From contig JAWXUL010000035.1 in NCBI GenBank assembly GCA_044432725.1, positions 1 through 20,538 of the forward strand: a stretch of 20,538 nt of DNA. Direction: 5' to 3'. A program made the translations under genes and the position numbers. The notes below the pieces were generated by a model, which made no database searches, was not told the origin of the DNA, and was given only the letters and a program-made list of their open reading frames with translations. Source of the stretch: JAWXUK01 sp044432725 (GTDB taxonomy: Bacteria > Bacillota > Clostridia > Oscillospirales > Oscillospiraceae). Positions 14,831-20,538 of the stretch are shown here, piece by piece (within the stretch, counting starts at the first letter, position 1; every line of letters begins with the position of its first letter).

Positions 14831-15240
14831 TTAAGTAAACAGCAAATAATTAAATTCACCCTCAGATTTTGCAAAGATTTCATACTCAACATAGTTTTCT
14901 AACTCTTCTAAAGTAGCTTTCTCCCCTTGTGAGAGTTGTAGGTGATCCACGACTAATTCTCCAGTGGGGGAAACAATACGAAGTTCTACAGGACTTACGC
15001 TGTGAATATTGTTCACAACAGATTTTTGATAGAAGCGACTGTCGAAATGAAGTTCTTCCTCTAAACGCACCCACTCACTGCTGGTATCTTCGATCCAATA
15101 CTCTTGCGTGGGTGCAAAAAAGTTGCTAAAAACCCCCACATTATCCAAGATTGCTGTTCTACACCTAAGAACAAACACAAAACAACAATTTTCCTTGCCA
15201 TATACCCACGTTTTTTAGCGTCTTTATTTTTTGTACTCAT
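14831..15240 (-). pseudogene. Small exported or membrane-anchored protein gene, probably frameshifted
   Basis: An ATG at 15240 (AGGTGATG about nine bases upstream) opens MSTKNKDAKKRGYMARKIVV, a basic N-terminus followed by a hydrophobic stretch. The downstream coding frame (NVGVFSNFFAPTQEYWIEDT... to the stop at 14831) is shifted by one base. Restoring one A in the plus-strand run 15179-15182 joins them as ...KIVVFVFVLRCRTAILDNVG..., about 136 residues. The mature part has a likely beta-rich region (SPVELRIVSPTGELVVDHLQL). I do not recognise the family. Without the base, the first frame runs into unrelated sequence. It is co-transcribed with the TraX-like gene. Confidence 0.6.
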
Positions 15241-15310
15241 TTTTCTTCATCACCTTTCGTCCTTTCCTGCAGATTCTACTTTAGAAATATAAAGTTTAGC
15301 CTACTAGGTA

Positions 15311-15339
15311 ATACTATCACCAGTCACCATAGTTGTCAA
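15311..15339 (-). promoter_or_regulatory. Promoter of the 15240-TraX unit
   Basis: Minus-strand TTGACA (15334-15339), 17 bp, TGA then TAGTAT (15311-15316). It has the same geometry as the cassette promoters but a different sequence. Confidence 0.7.
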
Positions 15340-15394
15340 TAACCTTAATAAATACTTAAGCTTTCTTAAAAAAATCTTAAGGGTGTTTCTTAAC

Positions 15395-15610
15395 TACTTC
15401 CCCTCATCGCCCTTTCTCTTAGACTTGGAGGTGGGTGGGTTCTAGGTTTCCTCGTTTTTGTTATGCGAAGGTGCGTAATTTTGGAACTTTTTTCCCAGAA
15501 GGGACTTCCTCTGGTCGCGGTAGGTTTTCCCTCTGTGGGATAAAAGTGGAGCCTGAGTGAAAAGGGCATAGGAAAAGCCTTTGACTACCAAAAAAGTGGT
15601 CAAAGGCTTT
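15395..15610. repeat. Mosaic intergenic element
   Basis: It starts with the short-element block (CCCTCATCGCCCTTTCTCTTAG and CTTGGAGG, as at 16328-16357). After about 35 bases it switches to long-element sequence (GTGGGTGGGTTCTAGG and beyond, like 12867 onward and 20482 onward). It ends with an AAAGGGCATAGGAAAAGCC tail. The join of two element types is a sign of recombination between copies. No gene lies in 15241-15667. Confidence 0.75.
15574..15610 (-). terminator. 15-bp hairpin terminator, variant of the cassette tail
   Basis: AAAGCCTTTGACTAC (15574-15588) and GTGGTCAAAGGCTTT (15596-15610) pair over 15 bp with one wobble. The minus strand continues TTTTCC. It terminates the gene at 15668-16210. 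Confidence 0.85.
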
Positions 15611-15667
15611 AGTGAATACACTAAAACTTGCTAAAATTAGTACATTTTCGGGGATTTATTATTCCTA

Positions 15668-16210
15668 TTACGGGTTATTCTTATTACGGATTTTGAATTT
15701 GGTAAGACATTTACCTAAAGAAGTTTTCATATCAAAAGGGTTATCGCCCAGTGCTTTATCATAGTACTTGTCTAAAAAGTCGACTCCTGTTTGGGTCAGT
15801 AATTCTTCACTTATGATTACTGTGTCATCAATAACACTATTTAATACCTTTTTTCCCTCTTCGTTTAGCATATTATTTGCATCTAAAAATTCAAATGCTG
15901 CTTTGAATCTTTCGTATACTTCATTTTCATCTTCATCACCATCAATATGCCATTTCGCCTTGTCATACACTCCATCATTTTTTTCCGTTAAAACTTCTTC
16001 CCCACCTGCACCATCAAATGTTAATGATGTTGTACCACTCAACATACTGTTAAAGTCAATTGCTGAAAGTGAAGTGAGTTCGCTCAAAATACTGTCAGCA
16101 ACAGCACCACCACCACTTAATAAATTTAATAAATCTGTTCCCTCACCATTCGGTAAAGTGTTGGTGTCTAGCTTTTGAGGGTCTTGGTTAGAATTATTGT
16201 TATCTGCCAT
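15668..16210 (-). CDS. Hypothetical protein with DUF7832/immunity-like core
   Basis: This 180-residue soluble protein has a low-complexity N-terminus rich in Asn, Asp, Gly and Ser (residues 1-75). A compact region follows (about 78-165) with DGVYDKAKWHIDGDEDE, FKAAFEFLDANNML and EELLTQTGVDFLDKYYDKALG. The YDKAKWHIDGD stretch recalls DUF7832-type proteins found beside toxins and immunity genes; this is from memory and weak. AGGAG lies eight bases before the ATG. It is a single-gene unit driven by cassette promoter copy 4. Confidence 0.65.
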   Translation of the reverse strand: MADNNNSNQDPQKLDTNTLPNGEGTDLLNLLSGGGAVADSILSELTSLSAIDFNSMLSGTTSLTFDGAGGEEVLTEKNDGVYDKAKWHIDGDEDENEVYERFKAAFEFLDANNMLNEEGKKVLNSVIDDTVIISEELLTQTGVDFLDKYYDKALGDNPFDMKTSLGKCLTKFKIRNKNNP

Positions 16211-16272
16211 AACTAAATCTCCTTTCTTGTATGGACTCAGTTAAAAGTGTTCCACACATAAATACGGAGTTA

Positions 16273-16301
16273 ATTGTACCATACCTCCATACTAAAAACA
16301 A
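16273..16301 (-). promoter_or_regulatory. Cassette-type promoter, copy 4
   Basis: Minus-strand TTGTTT (16296-16301), 17 bp, TGG then TACAAT (16273-16278). Confidence 0.8.
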
Positions 16302-16411
16302 GCCATTCCACGAAAAATCCTACCTCCCCTCATCGCCCTTTCTCTTAGGCTTGGAGGTTTGTTCCTTAAATAAGAAAAGCCGTCACCGACCAAGGAAGTC
16401 AATAACGGCTT
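16302..16411. repeat. Short intergenic element, copy 2
   Basis: Nearly identical to 13804-13926: 16331-16411 and 13846-13926 differ at two of 81 positions. It includes the tail hairpin. Confidence 0.85.
16377..16411 (-). terminator. Hairpin terminator, AAGCCGT family copy 5
   Basis: AAGCCGT (16377-16383)/ACGGCTT (16405-16411) with an inner GAC/GTC, followed on the minus strand by TTTTCTTATTT. It terminates the LRR gene. Confidence 0.8.
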
Positions 16412-16422
16412 AATTCATTTTG

Positions 16423-18222
16423 CTATTTTTGAAAGCTAGGGAGCAAATTTTCTCCACCTTCTATTCCCACAAATTCCAAAACCTCACACCCTACAAAGGC
16501 AGTTGGGTCGATTTCTACTGTATCACTTTCAAGAATGACTTTTTTTAGTTTTTTGCAATCCTTAAAAGCACCTTCATCTACTTTTTTAAGATTTTTCGGT
16601 AATTTTATTTCTTCAAGATTGATACAAAAATTAAAAGCTTGACTCTCAATCTGTTCAAGTTGCTTAGGAAGATTTATCTCTACCAGACTAACACAAACAG
16701 AAAAAGCACGCTCTTTGATTTCTTTTATAGTGCTAGACAAGTTTACTTTCTCTAATTTTTTGCATTGCATAAAAGTATGAGATTCTAACACAGTTAAGCT
16801 ATCAAAAAGGGTCACTTCTGTCAGTTCCGTCATTAAAAAAGCTTCTTTTCCGATTCTTTTCAGAGTTCTTGGGAAATTGATTTCTTCTAACGAAGTATCT
16901 CTAAAGGTAGAAGCTTGAATTTCTTCTATGCCTTCTGGTAGAAAAATCTTTTTTAATTTTCGATAGGTGTACCCGTTGTATGCGGTGGACTTATCATTGA
17001 GTCCAATCACACGAATGGGCAAACCAGTATCTGTCGCTTCTGGTACCATTTCACTATTATTTTTTCCTTTAAACCCAATAATCTTGATATAGTCCTGTTC
17101 TACTTGCACACTCCATTTTTCACGAAGTTCTGCCAAAGTAGGTAATTTTAGTCCAATTTCTACTAATTCTTTGTGGGTTTCTTGCTCTTCTAAGTAGTCT
17201 TTGCTATAGGTTTTGTTCTTATAGTCCAAAAGCAGAGCCGTTTCTGCTGTGTTTCCTTTTTCGATGGAAAATTCCAGATATTCCTCCAATTCAGGTAATT
17301 CCAAATGAAACCCTTCCTTGAAATACAGCCCCATTTCTTTTGCCGTGGACTTCAAAAACACCAGATTACGCAGACGATTCTTTCCTTTTCGGTTCTTTCC
17401 AGAGATTTTTGACTTCCAATCTACTAAAAAGAAGTCTTTTTCCTCCCCAGAAAGATGTTCCCACATTTTTATTTGGTCAACTCGGAACTTTTCTTCATCG
17501 GCTTTGTTAAACCCAAAAATAACTCTACTTTCAGGTGGTTCTCCCTGTGTCAAAAATCGCTCTTCCATGGGGATTGTGTAGGCGAAACAGCCTGTTTGGG
17601 TCGTAAGCCACCCCTCCATACCTTCGGGTCTAGGTGCAAAAGTTACTATTTCTAAATTTTCACACTTTGCAAAGGCTTTTTCTTTTATCATGCTAACAGA
17701 TGACGGAATATGGACTTCAATTACATTTTTACACCCTAAAAATGCTGATGTAGAAATATCCGTAAGTCCTTTCGGTAGTTCTAGTTTGGTCAGTGAATTA
17801 CATTTTGCGAAAGCTCCGCTATAAATTTCCTGTAAACTTTCGCCCCAATTTATTGTTTTAAGTTTGCTACAACTAGAAAAAGCGTCCCACTCTATCAGTC
17901 TTGTTTTTTCGGGTATAGTCATCGTTTCTAGTGACTTGCACATGGCAAAACACCGATTCGATATCGTTTGTATTTTGCTTGGTAACTTTATTTTTGTCAA
18001 CTTACTGCACCCATCAAACGCTTTTGAGCCAATGTGAGTCACTGTTTCAGGTATAATTACAGATTTTATTTTACTTTTCAAAAATACATCATTGCCTATT
18101 TTAATCACAGGCTCGCCGTCTACTGTGTCAGGTATCACAACATCTAGTTCATCACCTGTATAGCTACGCAAGATAGCACCTTCTTTGGAAATATCAAACT
18201 TAAACCCATTTACTTCTATCAT
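16423..18222 (-). CDS. BspA-type leucine-rich repeat (LRR_5) protein
   Basis: This 599-residue protein has two blocks of BspA/LRR_5 repeats (about residues 30-205 and 395-590), each repeat carrying the pattern IP..V..I...AF..C..L..I.LP. A non-repeat insert (about 210-390) includes WEHLSGEEKDFFLVDWKSKI, ELPELEEYLEFSIEKGNTAETALLLDYKNKTY and LKLPTLAELREKWSVQ. No signal peptide, anchor or membrane segment is visible, so unlike many BspA proteins it should be cytosolic. The insert resembles segments seen in clostridial LRR proteins next to DUF4116/ankyrin-like helices, but I cannot name it. AGGAG lies about seven bases before the ATG. Single-gene unit with cassette promoter copy 5. Confidence 0.88.
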   Translation of the reverse strand: MIEVNGFKFDISKEGAILRSYTGDELDVVIPDTVDGEPVIKIGNDVFLKSKIKSVIIPETVTHIGSKAFDGCSKLTKIKLPSKIQTISNRCFAMCKSLETMTIPEKTRLIEWDAFSSCSKLKTINWGESLQEIYSGAFAKCNSLTKLELPKGLTDISTSAFLGCKNVIEVHIPSSVSMIKEKAFAKCENLEIVTFAPRPEGMEGWLTTQTGCFAYTIPMEERFLTQGEPPESRVIFGFNKADEEKFRVDQIKMWEHLSGEEKDFFLVDWKSKISGKNRKGKNRLRNLVFLKSTAKEMGLYFKEGFHLELPELEEYLEFSIEKGNTAETALLLDYKNKTYSKDYLEEQETHKELVEIGLKLPTLAELREKWSVQVEQDYIKIIGFKGKNNSEMVPEATDTGLPIRVIGLNDKSTAYNGYTYRKLKKIFLPEGIEEIQASTFRDTSLEEINFPRTLKRIGKEAFLMTELTEVTLFDSLTVLESHTFMQCKKLEKVNLSSTIKEIKERAFSVCVSLVEINLPKQLEQIESQAFNFCINLEEIKLPKNLKKVDEGAFKDCKKLKKVILESDTVEIDPTAFVGCEVLEFVGIEGGENLLPSFQK

Positions 18223-18319
18223 TTATTTTCTCCTATTTATTCTTTAGCGATAAATCTATCTACAGTATTTACTTTGTGTTGCTATTGCTAACAACCTATA
18301 AGAAGTCTGAATCAGTTAA

Positions 18320-18348
18320 ATTCTACCACACCTCACCACAAAAAACAA
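18320..18348 (-). promoter_or_regulatory. Cassette-type promoter, copy 5
   Basis: Minus-strand TTGTTT (18343-18348), 17 bp, TGG then TAGAAT (18320-18325); the sequence matches copy 3 across the whole promoter. Confidence 0.8.
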
Positions 18349-18481
18349 GCCATTCAAGAAAAATCACAAAAATCACCCTAGATCCCCTCATCGCTTTTTC
18401 GCTTAGGCTTGGATGTCTGCTCCTTGAATAAAAAAGGGTATAAGAAAAGCCGTCACCGACTATGGAAGTCTATAACGGCTT
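18349..18481. repeat. Short intergenic element, copy 3 (diverged)
   Basis: It shares CCCCTCATCGC, TTAGGCTTGGA and the AAAAGGGTATAAGAAAAGCC tail with the other elements. The whole stretch 18223-18686 holds no intact gene. Confidence 0.75.
18447..18481 (-). terminator. Hairpin of the AAGCCGT family, copy 6, without a gene
   Basis: AAGCCGT (18447-18453)/ACGGCTT (18475-18481), with inner GACT/AGTC. The minus strand continues TTTTCTTATACC. No intact gene lies upstream of it, only the remnant at 18498-18569. Confidence 0.75.
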
Positions 18482-18497
18482 ATGTGGGAGATTATGC

Positions 18498-18569
18498 TCA
18501 TTTTTCTTTAATGTGCTTCTTTGATCTTTTCAAATCATTTGTTTTTCCAATATACTGCTCAAAATATTC
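18498..18569 (-). pseudogene. Remnant of a cassette gene (C-terminal tail only)
   Basis: Minus-strand frame of 23 codons plus stop (EYFEQYIGKTNDLKRSKK and on), with no start codon. It sits directly against a damaged cassette promoter (near 18569-18590, TTGTTT with a shortened spacer) and ends just before the hairpin at 18447-18481. The layout of promoter remnant, tail and terminator suggests a cassette whose gene was mostly deleted. Confidence 0.35.
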
Positions 18570-18614
18570 TCAATTCACCGCAAAACAAGCCATCTCAGAA
18601 AAATCATAAAAAAC

Positions 18615-18647
18615 TCGGTCGCACTTGGGTAAGTCCAGTGTGACCGA
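18615..18647 (-). terminator. Terminator related to the 3404-3440 hairpin
   Basis: TCGGTCGCACT (18615-18625) pairs with AGTGTGACCGA (18637-18647), one wobble, extended by GG/CC after a bulged T. The minus strand continues GTTTTTTATG. It terminates the HTH gene ending at 18687. Confidence 0.8.
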
Positions 18648-18686
18648 TGTTCTTAGGGTTGTATTTTGTTATTTTCTACATAACAT

Positions 18687-19486
18687 CTATTTCAGCAGTG
18701 AATCACATTTATTTCTTAGCTTTTTTTTGAGCTTAAATTCAAAACTGTTAATGTACTTTTCGTGATTCACAATGAAGGTGTACACATCTCTCAGACTCCC
18801 AGTGTAAAATAAAATTGGTGCAGAGAGAGCCAGAGCGATAAACATAATTTCAAATGACAATGGTATGCCATCAGAAAAGTCTTTGACAAAGGGCTCAATT
18901 TCCCTTACCATGGGAGCAACACACATCAAAAACACCACAACCGACACCCCAAGGACACTGGAAAACTTTGTTATTTTCTGACGGTAGCGTTTTTCCACAT
19001 CCGATTGAAAATTTTTATCAAAAATCAAAGTTTCTTTTTCTAATACATCAAATTTATCATCTAGCTTGGTGGCACCTTTCGCTATAACGATTCCACCCAA
19101 TAATAAGAGCGTGACCATGACAACGGGCGAGGCATTTTCATAGGTAAATTTGTAATAAGCACCCACGCCTAAAATAAGAAAAAAAAGACCAATCGCCAGT
19201 GTCCCAAATGCAGATTCTCGATTATCAAAATACCCCTCGATCATTTCTTTGCTTGCGTAATAACCCTTGTCATGGACCTCACTATTCTCATTGACATCCT
19301 TCAAAAGATAGTCCACAGAAACACCGAACAGATTACTCATCAAGAGTAGCTTTTCTGTTTCTGGATAACCTTGATTATTCTCCCATTTGCTGACAGCTTG
19401 CCGACTTGTGTTCAACTTCTCGGCAAGTGCTTCTTGAGATAATCCACTCTCTTTTCTTAGTTTATAAAGTTTTCGTAAAATAACAT
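18687..19486 (-). pseudogene. Xre-family HTH membrane protein, N-terminus frameshifted
   Basis: The frame ending at 18687 encodes LRKLYKLRKESGLSQEALAEKLNTSRQAVSKWEN, a typical Cro/C1 HTH. It continues with GYPETEKLLLMSNLFGVSVDYLLKD, a linker, and four hydrophobic helices (two at about residues 93-130 of the repaired protein, two near 175-228). It has no start codon in frame. The ATG at 19486, with AAAGGGG eight bases upstream, is one base out of frame and stops after nine codons. Adding one T in the first codons gives about 266 residues. Such proteins are usually autoregulators with a membrane sensor part. A clean operator-like dyad overlaps its promoter. The other option is a rare non-ATG start, which I consider unlikely. 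Confidence 0.7.
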
Positions 19487-19502
19487 TTTGTTATCCCCTT
19501 TC

Positions 19503-19544
19503 ATTTGATAGCTCAATCTTATCAAATAATGTGACGATTGTCTA
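19503..19544 (-). promoter_or_regulatory. Promoter and operator dyad of the HTH gene
   Basis: Minus-strand TAGACA (19539-19544), 17 bp, TGA then TAAGAT (19516-19521). A perfect 8-bp inverted repeat ATTTGATA (19503-19510)/TATCAAAT (19520-19527) with 9 bp between covers the -10, consistent with autorepression. Confidence 0.75.
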
Positions 19545-19682
19545 TCTTTTTAGCGTTGCACTTTGTCAATTTCAGGTTGCGTTACTGTAAATTCTGTAAA
19601 TTCCCATGGAAATTGTAAGAAAACAGGAAAACTGCCTGTTGCTTTTGTGATGCTCAATAGGTTGTATCAAAGTGGTGCGTGG

Positions 19683-19735
19683 GGTGAAAAGGGGGTAGGA
19701 AAAGCCGTCACTGACTATAGAAGTCACTAACGGCT
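19683..19735 (-). terminator. Cassette tail with AGCCGT hairpin, copy 7
   Basis: AGCCGT (19703-19708)/ACGGCT (19730-19735) with inner GACT/AGTC, preceded on the plus strand by the conserved GAAAAGGGGGTAGGAAA tail. The minus strand continues TTTTCC. It terminates the gene at 19771. Confidence 0.8.
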
Positions 19736-19770
19736 CTAACTCGAGAGATATTCTAATTTTCAATAGTAAG

Positions 19771-20301
19771 TTATAAAATAATAGATAATTGCTTGCCATC
19801 AAAATCATCTCCAAAGCCATCACTTTGATTTATTGAAAATCGTTCAAAATCAGTGAAATTAGGCAAAGACAAGTTATTTTTTGCCATAAATTCAATCATT
19901 TCTTTTAGGCACTCAAAACTCTCAGCTCCATAATCTATAATACATGAGTATATGTGACTTGAACCTATGTCATTGATTTTTTCCATACAATAAATAATTT
20001 TCTCGTCTATATCCATATTTTGATATAAATCATAAAGATAGTAGAAATCCTCTTTGGTTAAATATTCAAAATCGTGTTTAGCATAAGTATCAAATTCTAA
20101 TAAACAATCTGGAGATATTTCATTTAGTTTATAAGTCCAATCGTCTAAGTGTTTTATATTTGTAAATTCCCACATAATTTCTAAAACAAATTTCCATTTT
20201 TCTTTATCATAACCTAAGTCCAAAAGTAAATATTCAAAACACCTTATAGAAAAAGCGACTCTTCCACGCAAAGAGATTTTTTTTAAAAAATTAATATCCA
20301 T
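19771..20301 (-). CDS. Immunity-protein-like hypothetical protein
   Basis: This 176-residue soluble, acidic, helix-rich protein starts MDINFLKKISLRGRVAFSIRC, with GAGG eight bases upstream of the ATG; the frame extends three codons to a GTG without better support. It has the pattern of Firmicute immunity proteins of polymorphic toxins that I recall: ISLRGRVAF at the start, WEFTNIKHLDDW, TKEDFYYLYDLYQ, YSCIIDYGAESFECLKEM and the C-terminal GFGDDFDGKQLSIIL. No toxin gene is in the window. Single-gene unit with cassette promoter copy 6 and the tail hairpin at 19703-19735. Confidence 0.7.
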   Translation of the reverse strand: MDINFLKKISLRGRVAFSIRCFEYLLLDLGYDKEKWKFVLEIMWEFTNIKHLDDWTYKLNEISPDCLLEFDTYAKHDFEYLTKEDFYYLYDLYQNMDIDEKIIYCMEKINDIGSSHIYSCIIDYGAESFECLKEMIEFMAKNNLSLPNFTDFERFSINQSDGFGDDFDGKQLSIIL

Positions 20302-20348
20302 TTTAAGCACCTCATTATTATTTGAAATTTTCGTGATTTTTACCTATA

Positions 20349-20377
20349 AGTTTACCACATTCCACCACAAAAAACAA
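20349..20377 (-). promoter_or_regulatory. Cassette-type promoter, copy 6
   Basis: Minus-strand TTGTTT (20372-20377), 17 bp, TGG then TAAACT (20349-20354). Confidence 0.78.
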
Positions 20378-20538
20378 GTCTATTCAAGAAAAATTTACAA
20401 ATTCTTCCCCTCGTGGGTCTGGTGGGTAGAGAGGTCTGTTTTTTCGCTCTCTGGCTCGTCCTCTGTGGCTTGCTCGTGGTAGGTGGGTTCTGGGTTTCCC
20501 TCGTTTTCGTGACGGCATGGGGGAGCGATGGACGGACT
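20378..20538. repeat. Long intergenic element, copy 2 (cut by window edge)
   Basis: It matches 12763-12925 closely and continues beyond the edge. On the minus strand it holds a frame open from the edge to TAA at 20395-20397 (47 codons, hydrophilic, Glu/Thr/Pro-rich: RHENEGNPEPTYHEQATEDE and on). This could be the C-terminus of a gene to the right or just an open stretch of the repeat. Confidence 0.7.

Noticed and set aside
15768..16178. 136-codon Ser-rich open frame on the plus strand
   Set aside because: Antisense to the 15668-16210 gene, which has a promoter, ribosome binding site and terminator.
19572..19823. 83-codon minus-strand frame
   Set aside because: Overlaps the end of the 19771 gene and its terminator in another frame; no start signal.
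12763..20538. CRISPR array
   Set aside because: The repeats are long, variable and separated by whole genes rather than by regular spacers.
1..20538. tRNA or rRNA genes
   Set aside because: No cloverleaf with a TTCGANNC arm or rRNA-like conserved stretch was found on either strand.

Overview
The window is AT-rich DNA that looks chromosomal and comes from an anaerobic, low-GC Firmicute, most likely a Clostridia/Lachnospirales-type gut bacterium. This rests on strong AGGAG-type ribosome binding sites, consensus TTGACA-17-TATAAT promoters, paired BlaI/M56 (BlaR1-like) regulators and a DUF2975/HTH pair. Almost every gene is on the minus strand. The exceptions are one three-gene operon (1532-3365) and an IS110-family element (about 6660-8190).

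Left part (1-11856): a partial coiled, hydrophilic protein runs off the left edge. It is followed by a small membrane-protein gene (799-1179). Next comes a plus-strand operon of DUF2975 membrane protein, HTH regulator and DUF6688-like membrane protein, joined by ATGA overlaps. Two separate BlaI-type repressor/M56 metalloprotease-sensor pairs follow (3475-5475 and 9264-11856). They flank a small broken gene, a secreted hypothetical protein, the IS110 element with a probable bridge-RNA leader, and a membrane-anchored metallophosphoesterase. The second M56 sensor carries a degenerate M23-like domain and an internal duplication.

Right part (about 12000-20538) is the most unusual region. It is a string of unrelated minus-strand genes: VanZ-like, SUFU-domain, TraX-like plus a small secreted protein, a DUF7832-like protein, a BspA-type LRR protein, an HTH membrane protein and an immunity-like protein. 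Most are packaged as self-contained units. Five of these units, and a sixth outlying one at 702-1270, start from a near-identical promoter (TTGTTT or TTGCTT, exactly 17 bp, TGG plus a TAnnnT -10). Most units end in a related hairpin terminator (AAGCCGT...ACGGCTT or a compensated variant). GC-richer repeated sequence in long, short and mosaic versions lies between units, and one gene-poor fossil unit is visible. The layout resembles integron cassettes or the recombinase-associated acquired interbacterial defence (rAID) clusters of Bacteroidales. Here, however, each cassette brings its own promoter and terminator. No recombinase is visible in the window.

Four genes (the small gene at 5693-5988, the IS110 transposase, the gene at 14831-15240 and the HTH gene at 18687-19486) are each interrupted by what looks like a single missing base in or near a short A/T run. 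These are either real decay or homopolymer errors in the assembly.
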